From Pseudohalocynthiibacter aestuariivivens (GTDB taxonomy: Bacteria; Pseudomonadota; Alphaproteobacteria; Rhodobacterales; Rhodobacteraceae), in assembly GCF_011040495.1 (NCBI RefSeq), contig NZ_CP049040.1, positions 1-64,000 of the forward strand: DNA of 64,000 nt, given 5' to 3'. Below, piece after piece: positions 44,690-53,260 of this stretch (positions are counted from its first letter, which is position 1; each line of letters opens with the position of its first letter). The translations under genes were made by a program, and so were the position numbers. The notes beneath the pieces were generated by a model. The model ran no database searches, was not told the origin of the DNA, and worked only from the letters and a program-made list of their open reading frames with translations.

Positions 44690-45759
44690 GTCAGCCTTCC
44701 ATCGTTGGCGAGTTGATGGCAAACGCCTCTTCTGTCCGCCGGCCGAGCGGCTCTATTAAGGGGATGCGCATCAAGAGCCAAGGTCTGAGCCATGTCTGTC
44801 ACTGCGACAACTCTCGCGTAGCCGTCCGGATGCGACTTGTCATGCGTGTCAGCGACGCCATCGTGGATTTCATCCTGCAGCGACTCGAATGTGCCGGGTT
44901 CGGTTTTGTCGCGAACGAACACACGTAGGGATTCAGCGTGAAAAAACGCTTCACGAGAGCGTTTGAGATGGTCGTTGAGAGGCTTCCACTTTGTGATCTC
45001 GGACAAGGATATCTGCGCTTCGCCGGCATGGTCCGCATAGGCCTCGAGCAACCGGTCTACGTAGTTCCTTTCGTGGGCTTCGACTTCCTCGGGAGGCATT
45101 TCCGACTTCGGCCGAGGCGGAAGTCCGCTACCAAACCGCCTTTGGTGATATCGAGTCTTTCCATGCTGCTCGATCACTTTTCGTGCTGCAGGAGCCTTGA
45201 AGACACGGAAATCGAAGTTGTTCACGTATTTCGAAAAGTCGCCGACAAGTTCGATAACCTGCTTGTCAGTCACCCTTTTGGAAATGGATCTTTCCCACCC
45301 TTCGATGACTTTTTCCTTTAGCTTGGATGCATTGCCCAAAAGCAGATCGAGAGTGGGTGTTGTGCCTTTTGGGGCGATGAAGAAGCAGGCCTTTGGTGCT
45401 TTGTAGTCGCCGCAGAACGAGTACCAGAGAATCTTCCCGATCTCTGGCGCGATGTCGGTGAATCCAAGTGGACGTGCATAGTGCTTGCACTGATAGTTGT
45501 CCCAGTCACCCAAGAAGCAGTCGGCATCCATGAAACCCGCCACGTCGATCCCTTTGTCGCCGGAACCGGTCGGACGAACCACATCGGCATAGATCTCCTT
45601 CAGCGAATGAACCCACTCATCGACGAATGTTTCCCACTCATCGGAGTCGTAAGTGAAGATCAGCCTTAAAGGATCGATCTTTGGGCCGTCCTCAAAGCCT
45701 GCGGCGGAGAGGGTCGTATCGTGGGGAAGTTCCTTAATTGCGCATTCGAACTCGATCAT
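44677..45759 (-). CDS. ABC-three-component effector with PD-(D/E)xK nuclease domain
   Basis: 360 residues from ATG 45759 (TTG 45768 in frame). The N-terminal ~110 residues form a restriction-endonuclease-like site: acidic helix EWETFVDEWVHSL, then RPTGSGDKGIDVAGF (catalytic Asp) and DNYQCKHY (Q-x-K). A central KLKEKVIEGWERSIS segment and a C-terminal helical region (~210-330), typical of ABC-3C effector C-termini that dock to the ATPase, follow. Predicted to degrade DNA when the system is triggered. Confidence 0.82.
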   Translation of the reverse strand: MIEFECAIKELPHDTTLSAAGFEDGPKIDPLRLIFTYDSDEWETFVDEWVHSLKEIYADVVRPTGSGDKGIDVAGFMDADCFLGDWDNYQCKHYARPLGFTDIAPEIGKILWYSFCGDYKAPKACFFIAPKGTTPTLDLLLGNASKLKEKVIEGWERSISKRVTDKQVIELVGDFSKYVNNFDFRVFKAPAARKVIEQHGKTRYHQRRFGSGLPPRPKSEMPPEEVEAHERNYVDRLLEAYADHAGEAQISLSEITKWKPLNDHLKRSREAFFHAESLRVFVRDKTEPGTFESLQDEIHDGVADTHDKSHPDGYARVVAVTDMAQTLALDAHPLNRAARPADRRGVCHQLANDGRLTWKK

Positions 45760-45851
45760 GGAGACCAATTATCAGATTTCTCTACCTAAAAGTGTTGTCA
45801 CAATATCAAGCGTTCCTCGGTGATCAATCTGCAATTTGTAGTGCGATGGGC

Positions 45852-46868
45852 CTAACTTGGAAAAGAGTGATCGCTGCGGCCTTTGTCTCCACCCGGCAGA
45901 TAGAACTCCGTAATCCCCCGCTTCCCCTCGGCCCGCCCCAGCTGCACGATGACATCGATGGACTTCCGGATATATTCCCGCACCTCGGCGAAGGTCAGCG
46001 GTGTGCCAGCCTGCAGCACCATGATCGCAAGCCGGTCGATGGCGAGTTCCGCGGTTTCTGCGTGGATGGTGGAAACCGACCCACCATGACCGGTGTTGAT
46101 GGCTTCGAGATAGGTCAGGGCCTCGGCCCCGCGCAACTCGCCGACGATAATCCGGTCGGGGCGCATTCGGAGGGAGGCCTGGAGAAGGGCGTTGGCGCTG
46201 CGTTGCGAGCCGGAACCTCGGTCGGCCAGGAGGGCAACAGTGTTCGGCTGGCCGGGGAAAAGCTCAAAGGCGTCCTCGATGGTGATCAGCCGCTCGTGTT
46301 CGTTGATGTGCGTCAGAAGGTGGCGGGCGAAGGTGGTCTTGCCGGTCGAGGTGCCGCCGCTGATCAGGACGTTGAGCCGCGCCTCGACCAGGGTCTGAAG
46401 TGCTGCTTCAAGGTGCTCTTCTGCGAGACTGGCGATGTTCTTCATCTTCTCGGCGCGGAGGGCATCGAGCGAGACAGCCTTGCCGAAGAGATAGGCCGGG
46501 GCGTAATCTTGGATGCTGCCCGAGGCGAAGAGGCGGATGGTGATCGAGGCGCCGCGATCGATGGCGGGCGGCACGGCGACCTGGACCCGGAGGGGGCGGC
46601 CCGCATATTCCACCTTGCCGGAGACGAGCGGGTTCTTTTCAGAGACGCGGGCCTTGGCGTCGCCAACGATGGTCTGGGCCATGTTGAGGGCTGTGGTCCG
46701 GTCCACGGTCTGGCCCTCGTGGCGCATGGTGGCGTCGCCTGCGACCTCGAGCCAGACCTTGCCGTCCGGGTTGATCGCGATCTCGACCACGTCGTCACGC
46801 CTCAGCAGATCGCGGAACGGATCGAGATAGCGCTCGAGGTATGAGGCTGGGCTTTCTGTCCGGGTCAA
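45852..46868 (-). CDS. virB11: VirB11 ATPase of the type IV secretion system
   Basis: 338 residues; TTG 46868 overlaps the virB10 stop. Walker A GGTSTGKT at 171-178, then the TIEDAFEL Asp box, LRMRPDRIIVGELRGAEAL Walker B and INTGHGGSVSTIHA His box. A hexameric inner-membrane traffic ATPase powering assembly and transfer. Last gene of the virB operon. Confidence 0.95.
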   Translation of the reverse strand: MTRTESPASYLERYLDPFRDLLRRDDVVEIAINPDGKVWLEVAGDATMRHEGQTVDRTTALNMAQTIVGDAKARVSEKNPLVSGKVEYAGRPLRVQVAVPPAIDRGASITIRLFASGSIQDYAPAYLFGKAVSLDALRAEKMKNIASLAEEHLEAALQTLVEARLNVLISGGTSTGKTTFARHLLTHINEHERLITIEDAFELFPGQPNTVALLADRGSGSQRSANALLQASLRMRPDRIIVGELRGAEALTYLEAINTGHGGSVSTIHAETAELAIDRLAIMVLQAGTPLTFAEVREYIRKSIDVIVQLGRAEGKRGITEFYLPGGDKGRSDHSFPS

Positions 46869-48289
46869 TAAATCACCACATCCCGATCCACGAGCACGGT
46901 GACCGAGGCTCCCTGATCGACATAGATCGTCGGGGCGATCGAAACCTGATCGGCGATGACGGACCCGACCGCATCCTGCAGGTCGCTGCCGACATCGCCC
47001 AGGACGATGCTGGTGGTTTCATTGTTGGCACTTTCAGCCGCGACGGCTGGTGCCGCCCCGATCACGGAAATCAGCGCAGCACCGCCGAAGCGCTCGGCAA
47101 ACTTGGTGTCGACGAGACCGGTGAGGCCTGAGCGGCCGAGTTGGTCTCCGCCCACGGCGGCGACTTCCATCGAGGTGCCATCCGGCGTCAGGACGCGGGT
47201 CCAGAGGATCAGGATACGCTTCTGGTGCATGTCGATGCCGGAGCGGTATTGGCCGAAAAGGCGGGAGCCCCGGGGGATCAGGATCCGTTCCCCGGAAAAC
47301 GCCGGAACGGGTTCGGAGACAACCGCCACGACAGACCCGGGGAGATCGCTGTTGATGGCGGTCTGAAGCGCCGCCTGGATGACGGAGCCTTGGGTCAGCG
47401 TGCGCTCGGGATGGGTGAGGCGGGCGGCCTCCTGCACCTCGAGTGGGCGAGCGCTTTGCAGGAACTGCTCATTGCCCGAGAGGACCGGCCCGCCAGTGCC
47501 AGCGACCGCCGGATCGGCCACCGCCGCGCCACTTTGGCCACCCCGCGGATCGTCGGCATAAACAACCGCGGGGGATTTGATCTGCGCGGTCAAAAGCTCC
47601 TCGGCGATCCGTTCGGCCTCGCGCTGGCGCTGCTCCTCTTCCTGACGCCGGCGCTCTTCGAGAAGGCGCTGGTCGGCGATCAACCCTTCGCGGTCCAACT
47701 CTGCCTCAAGCCCCTCACGCTGTGCACGCTCGGCGTCGAGCATGGCCTGCAGACCCTCGATGCGGGTCTCGGTCTGGCGCTGCAGGTTGGCAAGCTCGGC
47801 TTCTTTCTCCGCGATAAGTGCTTCCAATGCTGTCTTCTGTTCGTCGAAGGCTTCGCGCAGGTCAGAAACGGCGGACTGGATTTCCGAATTCCGCGCGGCC
47901 TGGCTGGCGGCGAGGGCCTCGCGGAGCTTGGCGATCTCGGCCAGCACCTCAGCGCTTGGTTCCGGGGCAGGGGCGGCGGGCACGTCGAGTGCCTCCTCGA
48001 CGGCGATTAGCGCGTCATTGACCCGCTGATCTGTTTCGTCGGGTGGAAACTCCAGCCGCCCGCCAGTGCCGGGGCGGCGGTCCTGAAAGGTCTCGACATC
48101 GGAGGTCTCGAGTGCGCTGTCACCTTCTTGCAAACCGGTCGCCAGGAAGTATGCGACCCCGGCGCCGCCAAGGGCGAGGGCGGCAGCGAGGGCACCGACC
48201 CCGAGACTGTTGCCGCGGCGCTTGGATTTGCCGCGCTGGCTGAAGTGATCGAGGCGGTCCTGAAGGTCAGGAGGGGTTTGATCGGCCAT
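46865..48289 (-). CDS. virB10: VirB10/TrbI-like channel protein
   Basis: 474 residues. One inner-membrane helix at ~25-50 (SLGVGALAAALALGGAGVAY), a long Glu/Gln/Arg-rich coiled coil (~95-220), and the conserved C-terminal beta barrel with TQGSVIQAALQTAINSDLPG and RSGIDMHQKRILILWTRVL. It bridges inner and outer membranes. Confidence 0.95.
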   Translation of the reverse strand: MADQTPPDLQDRLDHFSQRGKSKRRGNSLGVGALAAALALGGAGVAYFLATGLQEGDSALETSDVETFQDRRPGTGGRLEFPPDETDQRVNDALIAVEEALDVPAAPAPEPSAEVLAEIAKLREALAASQAARNSEIQSAVSDLREAFDEQKTALEALIAEKEAELANLQRQTETRIEGLQAMLDAERAQREGLEAELDREGLIADQRLLEERRRQEEEQRQREAERIAEELLTAQIKSPAVVYADDPRGGQSGAAVADPAVAGTGGPVLSGNEQFLQSARPLEVQEAARLTHPERTLTQGSVIQAALQTAINSDLPGSVVAVVSEPVPAFSGERILIPRGSRLFGQYRSGIDMHQKRILILWTRVLTPDGTSMEVAAVGGDQLGRSGLTGLVDTKFAERFGGAALISVIGAAPAVAAESANNETTSIVLGDVGSDLQDAVGSVIADQVSIAPTIYVDQGASVTVLVDRDVVIY

Positions 48290-48291
48290 GT

Positions 48292-49026
48292 TCAGTTGCT
48301 CACGTAGATGGCGCTCTCGTCGCGCCAGGCGCAGATCGCCTCATCACCAATGCGCAGCGTCCAATAGGTGTTCACTCCGAGGACCCGGACGGTGTTGCCT
48401 TGCTGGGTCCAGTTGACCGTGCGCTCACGGCCCTGGTCATCGGCCTTGAAGAGGGCGGGCTGACGACCGTTCTCCGGGAAGACGAAATACGTATACCGCC
48501 CGTCGTCGTAGATATGGCTGGGACGGAAGTCGCCCTCTCCCGAGACGCGGTAGTTGTAATTGCGCGTGGCTTCAAAGCCCTTGGGCTGGGTGGCACCTGT
48601 CGTGCGGCGTTCCTCGTCGGGGTAGCGGAAGCGGACCTCGAAGAACATGCCGGTGCGGTTCGGGATCGAGTCCTCACGCAGGTGGAAGGAATAGGTGCGT
48701 CGGTTGGTGATCACCGTCATGTTGGTGGAAGCATTGGCCACATGTGGTTTGATCGTCAGCACATTGCCGAGCTCGGGGATCGGATCGACCTGGAAGCTCT
48801 CGGTGTCGCCGACGATTACCGCATCAAACCGCTCCCCCGCCCCGAAATGAATCGTGGTCGAATGCCTCAGATCAGTCTCGATGCGGTAAACCTGGTTTTC
48901 ATTATAGACGGCGGTGCGGATGCGGATGTCGAGTGGGCCGCCTTGCGGCGTGGCCTCGGCAAAGGCGGCAACGGGGAAGACAAGCGCGACGAGAAGCATG
49001 GTGGGGAGCGCGGGCAGGGATTTCAT
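48292..49026 (-). CDS. virB9: VirB9/TrbG-like outer-membrane complex protein
   Basis: 244 residues with a signal peptide (cleavage near AFAEA). Family motifs are HFGAGERFDAVIVGDTESF and LTIKPHVANASTNMTVITN, then the C-terminal IYDDGRYTYFVFP and DEAICAWRDESAIYVSN. Forms the outer-membrane core with VirB7 and VirB10. Its stop abuts the virB10 start. Confidence 0.95.
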   Translation of the reverse strand: MKSLPALPTMLLVALVFPVAAFAEATPQGGPLDIRIRTAVYNENQVYRIETDLRHSTTIHFGAGERFDAVIVGDTESFQVDPIPELGNVLTIKPHVANASTNMTVITNRRTYSFHLREDSIPNRTGMFFEVRFRYPDEERRTTGATQPKGFEATRNYNYRVSGEGDFRPSHIYDDGRYTYFVFPENGRQPALFKADDQGRERTVNWTQQGNTVRVLGVNTYWTLRIGDEAICAWRDESAIYVSN

Positions 49027-49031
49027 CTTCG

Positions 49032-49712
49032 TCAGTTCTCCAGGGTCTCGGCGTCGACGCGGTAGGAGGTCACCACGAAGCCCAAGGGGTTGGCCCAGAC
49101 GTCCTGAAGGCGCTGGCGGGTTTCGGGTTGGAAGTCGTAGCCGACAGTGGCGACATAGGACCGGGTGACGGTGCGCGTGTCGCGGGGACGGCGCAGCGTG
49201 CGGGTGAAGCGGACCTGGGCCACGCCGCGCTCGATCTGGTTCACCGACTTGATCACCACCTCGATCTTGGCGTCACGGCCATAGACCGTGATCGGGTAGT
49301 CCTCGTTGGTGGAGGACCAGAGATCGCGCAATGTACGGGCGGCGTCGCCATCCGAACGGTCGAGCACCGAGTTGATGCGTTGCTCGCCATCGGTCAGGTC
49401 ATAGGTTTCTCGGTCGTCGACGTAAGCGACGAGATTGGCCTGGATGATGGCGTCGCTTTCAGAAAGGGTCAGCGCCTGGACGGCCGCGACCCGGTCCATC
49501 TCGCCGGTTTCCTTGTCGACCACGACCACGAAGGTCTCGGTCGATTTGAGCGGAAAGAGGCTCGCGCCTGCGACCATGCCAGCGACGCCGACCAACACGC
49601 CGGCCGCTGCTACGAACCAGGCGAAGCGCTCGCGCCGACGCGGCCCGTAGATGAAATCCGCTTCAAACGCGTCGCGGTCAGGCGCGGGGGAACTGGTCAC
49701 AAACTTCTTCAA
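49032..49712 (-). CDS. virB8: VirB8-like inner-membrane protein
   Basis: 226 residues. A single membrane helix at ~31-55 (FAWFVAAAGVLVGVAGMVAG), then the periplasmic NTF2-like domain with DRETYDLTDGEQRINSVL and VGYDFQPETRQRLQDVWANPLGF. A nucleation factor for the channel. It lies 17 nt after virB6. Confidence 0.93.
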   Translation of the reverse strand: MKKFVTSSPAPDRDAFEADFIYGPRRRERFAWFVAAAGVLVGVAGMVAGASLFPLKSTETFVVVVDKETGEMDRVAAVQALTLSESDAIIQANLVAYVDDRETYDLTDGEQRINSVLDRSDGDAARTLRDLWSSTNEDYPITVYGRDAKIEVVIKSVNQIERGVAQVRFTRTLRRPRDTRTVTRSYVATVGYDFQPETRQRLQDVWANPLGFVVTSYRVDAETLEN

Positions 49713-49729
49713 AGTCGTTGTCTTTCACA

Positions 49730-50743
49730 TCAGGGTTTGCGGAAAGCCTTGGCGGCGGAGAGAAGCGCGCCGGGGCTTTGCCGGATCATCTCGCCGGTCT
49801 TCACCACGCCCACATTGGCCATCTGGTTCAGCTCATGCGGGGATTTGCCTGTGACGAGGCGCGCGGTCGCGCCCGTGCCATACTCCCGCGTGTTCACGAA
49901 GCCCTGACGTGCGAGGCCGGTCAGGCCCACGGCATTCGAGGCAATGCCCACGACACCGGTGAGGTTGGAGGCGATATAGGGGACCGAGGCCATGATCCCG
50001 GCGCTGAGGATCAGGATCACGAGAAAGGGCAGGATGAGGCTGACGGTCTCGACATCGCCCGGATCGGCGGAGGCATCGCCGATGGCTTCGGCGATCGCCA
50101 CGATGATGCCCGCCGCGCCTGCGGCGGCGACGGGCATGAGCGCATAGCCGATGGTGGCGCGGGTCCAGGCCTCGAAGAGGGATTGGGTCGGCTTGAAGAG
50201 CGAGGTCACGATCATGAAGGGGGCGATCACGATCATCAGCGCGAAGACGATGCGGGCGAAGGCGATAATCCCGGCGGTGACGGCGGCAAAGACGGCGGAG
50301 AGGACGAAGAAGATGGCGCCCAGGACAGCGCCGAAGACCCAGCCCGCCCGGTCGCCGATCGTGTCGCCATAGGCGGTGATGCGGGCGACCATGTTGTCGA
50401 GGCTCTCATAGACCCCGGCCTCGTCGCCCGAGCCGGTGAGCGCCAGGATCGAGGCTCCGACGGAGTCGGGCACCCGCGTGACGATGTCATAGATTTCGCT
50501 GAAATTGTCCCAGCTCTGCGCGAATATGCCCACCAGCGCCACCTTCATGCCGAAGGCAAAGCCGGTGCCGAAGGGCAGGGGGCGGAGCTGCATGACCGCG
50601 TTTATCCCGAGCAGCACGACGAGGAGTGCAGCCCCGGCGGAGATCACGTCACCGACAGCACCTGCCGAAGAGACAAAGCCGTCCTGCGCCACGGTATCCA
50701 CCGCGGCATCGACCTGGCTCAGGATGTCACGAATGATCCCCAT
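49730..50743 (-). CDS. virB6: VirB6/TrbL-like polytopic channel protein
   Basis: 337 residues with at least five hydrophobic segments, including the WVFGAVLGAIFFVLSAVFAA and AFARIVFALMIVIAPFMIV region followed by the family's LFEAWTRATIGYALMPV. It forms the inner-membrane part of the transfer channel. Confidence 0.92.
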   Translation of the reverse strand: MGIIRDILSQVDAAVDTVAQDGFVSSAGAVGDVISAGAALLVVLLGINAVMQLRPLPFGTGFAFGMKVALVGIFAQSWDNFSEIYDIVTRVPDSVGASILALTGSGDEAGVYESLDNMVARITAYGDTIGDRAGWVFGAVLGAIFFVLSAVFAAVTAGIIAFARIVFALMIVIAPFMIVTSLFKPTQSLFEAWTRATIGYALMPVAAAGAAGIIVAIAEAIGDASADPGDVETVSLILPFLVILILSAGIMASVPYIASNLTGVVGIASNAVGLTGLARQGFVNTREYGTGATARLVTGKSPHELNQMANVGVVKTGEMIRQSPGALLSAAKAFRKP

Positions 50744-51181
50744 CTACTCGGCACAGGCCTCCGCAACTTGAGCCTCGAGCGCGTCGGCCTGCGCGTAGAG
50801 ATCGAGCACCTTGAACGGCAGGTGTGGGTTATCCGAGGTCTGAAACCGGGGCAGGGCGGTGTGCGCCTGATCCCAGGTGAACTGATCCAGCAGGCAGGTG
50901 CAGGCTTCCGAAGCGAGTGCTTCCTCGGCGATCAGGATGCGCAGGATCGCGCGGTAGCCGTTGCGCAGATAGGCGGTCTCGGCCAGATCGGCGGGGGGTT
51001 TCGGAACAAGGCATGCGTCGGCTTCGTCCCGCGCGATGGCCATCGAGCTGAAGGGTGTATCGCCGAACGGATCCGTATTCGGGGTCTGGGCCAGCGCGCT
51101 ACAGGGCAGGGCAGCCAAGACAAGTGCTGCGAGACCAAGCGCCTGAACTGGAGCCAAGCTGTAGGTCATGGGTCGCCTCAT
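50744..51181 (-). CDS. Secreted hypothetical protein of the virB operon, 145 aa
   Basis: Signal peptide with hydrophobic ALGLAALVLAALPCSALAQ; the mature protein is short, with two Cys in EACTCLL and others that could pair. No family assigned. It sits between virB5 and virB6 and overlaps the virB5 stop; it probably acts in the periplasm as an accessory to the transfer apparatus. Confidence 0.75.
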   Translation of the reverse strand: MRRPMTYSLAPVQALGLAALVLAALPCSALAQTPNTDPFGDTPFSSMAIARDEADACLVPKPPADLAETAYLRNGYRAILRILIAEEALASEACTCLLDQFTWDQAHTALPRFQTSDNPHLPFKVLDLYAQADALEAQVAEACAE

Positions 51182-51945
51182 GGATCCACCGCCATCGACC
51201 GGAACTTGCGCTCATCCGCGAGGGTTGCGGCATCGACGACGCCGAGCTGGCCGGCGCTGACGCCTTGCGCCGCTTCCAGCCGCCAGATCTGGGTCAGGAT
51301 GATGCCAAGTTCGGCGGTGACGCGGGTGTTGAGATCGACGGCGGCTTTCAGCCCGTCCTGATCGTCGATGAGCCCGACCATGGTCTCGAGCCGTTCGAGA
51401 CTTTGCCCCGCCTCTTCATGGCTTTCCTGCGCCGCGACTGAGAGCATGGCGCTGGCCCCGGCGGAGGCGGCGATGCGGTTGTCGGCGGGCTGATCGGACC
51501 CCGAAAGCGTGCTCAGACGTTCCGAGGTAAAGCCGCTGCCCGAGAGCACCCGTTCGACCGAGGCCGAGAGTTCTGCGCCCGGATTGAAGCCGCTCAGAAA
51601 ATCACCGCTCGCCAGCGATTGCGCGGTATTGAGGGGCGCGACCAACTTGCCGCGCAGCGCGCGGAATTCTTCGACAGTGGCAAAGAGTTCTCCCAACCCG
51701 CTGCCCTCTATGAGCGAGGTCAGTTGCGCCTCGAGGTTTGTGAGCTGCGACAGCTGGGTCTCCAGTTCCAGCCGCATGGTGGCGAGCTGCTGCATTTGCA
51801 CATTCAGATCCTCGGCCATGTGCTCGAGTTGTGCCACGAACTGCTGAAGCGCCGAGCCGTCAAAGGTCGGCACACCCTGGGCCGAGGCGGGCGAAGCAAA
51901 CCCGAGTGTGGTGACCGCCGCGGCGGTCAGGAGAAGGTGTCTCAT
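51178..51945 (-). CDS. virB5: VirB5-like pilus-associated protein
   Basis: 255 residues with a signal peptide ending ASAQ. The mature N-terminus GVPTFDGSALQQFVAQLEHM leads into a long helical hairpin (MQQLATMRLELETQLSQL). The C-terminal helices contain LNTRVTAELGIILTQIWRLE. VirB5 proteins decorate the T-pilus tip. Its two ends are clearly paralogous to the ends of the upstream transglycosylase fusion. Confidence 0.88.
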   Translation of the reverse strand: MRHLLLTAAAVTTLGFASPASAQGVPTFDGSALQQFVAQLEHMAEDLNVQMQQLATMRLELETQLSQLTNLEAQLTSLIEGSGLGELFATVEEFRALRGKLVAPLNTAQSLASGDFLSGFNPGAELSASVERVLSGSGFTSERLSTLSGSDQPADNRIAASAGASAMLSVAAQESHEEAGQSLERLETMVGLIDDQDGLKAAVDLNTRVTAELGIILTQIWRLEAAQGVSAGQLGVVDAATLADERKFRSMAVDP

Positions 51946-53054
51946 TCGGGAACTCCCATCTGCATGAAGTCGCGCTCGGCCAGCCGGTCGGCGACGAGGT
52001 GCTGCGCGTAGGCCGCCTCGCGTTGCTGGTTGGCGGCCATCAGCCGGACGCGGAGGTTGAGGATGCGGCCGATCTCGGCCTTGGCGTAGGTGTTGAGCTC
52101 CCAGGCCGCCTTGGCATTGGGTTGGGCGTCGATCTGCAGGATGATCGCGCGGAGGCGGTTGATGACCTGTTCGGTTGTGGCAGAACTGTCAGCCGCGTAG
52201 TAGACGCCCGCCTCGGAGATGCTGGCATACTCGGCAAGCGCAAAGTCCGAGGGCGAGAGCGTCCCGAGCGCGTCGGCACCGCCCACGACAGCCAGGTATT
52301 CGTTGTAGAACTTAGAGATGTTGCGCACGTAGCCTTGGGTCTCGGCAAAGGGCGGCACGCCACCGTATTCGATCACCCGGCCGGGGCCTGTGTTATAGGC
52401 CGCGAGCGCATGGGGGATATTGCCGAAGCGGTTGAGCTGGGTGGTGATGTAACGCGCGCCGCCGCCGAGATTGTCCTTCACATCATAGCGGTCGACGCCG
52501 AGATCGGACGCGGTGCCGGGCATGAGCTGGGTCAGCCCATAGGCTCCGACCGGGCTTTCGGCGGCGACGTTGAAGCGGCTCTCCTGCTTGATCAGCGCCT
52601 GGAAAAGGCAGCGCCATTGGGTGGCCGAGAGCCCGGCCCGGGCCACGCCGGGGGCGCCTGCGAACTCGCCCGCGACCTCGACGATCATCATCTCGACCGT
52701 CTCGCGGCCCTCGCCGAAGAGGCGGCTGTTCATCGGGCTCGCATCTGTATTGGGATAGACCGCCGCCACCCCGAAATCCGCATTGCCCTCGAGTGCGCGG
52801 ATATCGAAGCCGCGACCGGTGATGGCTGCCGTCATCTCCTCGAGGACGCGCAGCTGGTCGGCCTGCACATCGGCCAGCGTGGATTCGGTCCGATCCTTGT
52901 CCTGCTGGACGCCCAGATCCTCGGCGAGCGCTGTCACCCGCGCGATGGCGCGGCCGATCGCGGAATTGTCCTGCGTCGGCACGCCCTGGGCTTGGGCGGG
53001 CAGGGCGATAAGGCCGAGGCAGAGCCCGGCGGATATGATTGCGGCGCGGCTCAT
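51942..53054 (-). CDS. VirB5-like protein with a nested lytic transglycosylase domain
   Basis: 370 residues from MSRAAIIS (53054). Signal peptide to ~23, then GVPTQDNSAIGRAIARVTAL, matching the VirB5 mature start. A soluble lytic transglycosylase (SLT) domain occupies ~145-255, with catalytic Glu158 in KQESRFN, GAYGLTQLMPGTA and ALAAYNTGPGRV. The C-terminal region ~290-360 (LNTYAKAEIGRILNLRVRLM) again matches VirB5. So the SLT domain is inserted within a VirB5 scaffold. It would open peptidoglycan at the site of pilus assembly. Its stop overlaps virB5 by 4 nt. Confidence 0.85.
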   Translation of the reverse strand: MSRAAIISAGLCLGLIALPAQAQGVPTQDNSAIGRAIARVTALAEDLGVQQDKDRTESTLADVQADQLRVLEEMTAAITGRGFDIRALEGNADFGVAAVYPNTDASPMNSRLFGEGRETVEMMIVEVAGEFAGAPGVARAGLSATQWRCLFQALIKQESRFNVAAESPVGAYGLTQLMPGTASDLGVDRYDVKDNLGGGARYITTQLNRFGNIPHALAAYNTGPGRVIEYGGVPPFAETQGYVRNISKFYNEYLAVVGGADALGTLSPSDFALAEYASISEAGVYYAADSSATTEQVINRLRAIILQIDAQPNAKAAWELNTYAKAEIGRILNLRVRLMAANQQREAAYAQHLVADRLAERDFMQMGVPE

Positions 53055-53260
53055 TCCGGACGCGGCAGGGGCTCGAAAGTGCAGCCCGGCTTGGCTGCCT
53101 GCTGAACCGGTGCGCCCATGGTCGAGAAGGACAGGGCGGCGCGCGTCACCTGCGGCGCGCCGTTGCGTCCGAAGCAGGGCGAGGTTTTCTCGGTGTATTT
53201 CTCGCAAGCTGAGAGAAGCCCCGCGGCGGCGCAAAGCATAAGGAGGAGTTTCGAACTCAT
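53051..53260 (-). CDS. virB7: VirB7-like lipoprotein
   Basis: 69 residues from MSSKLLLML. Lipoprotein signal with lipobox LLSAC (Cys19). The mature part is short with two further Cys. Position between virB4 and the VirB5-like gene, and overlap of 4 nt with each, support the VirB7 role of anchoring VirB9 in the outer membrane; an entry-exclusion lipoprotein is an alternative. Confidence 0.7.
   Translation of the reverse strand: MSSKLLLMLCAAAGLLSACEKYTEKTSPCFGRNGAPQVTRAALSFSTMGAPVQQAAKPGCTFEPLPRPE

Noticed and set aside
49718..51361. 547-residue plus-strand open frame
   Set aside because: Antisense to virB6, the 145-residue gene and part of virB5; Asp/Gly-rich shadow.
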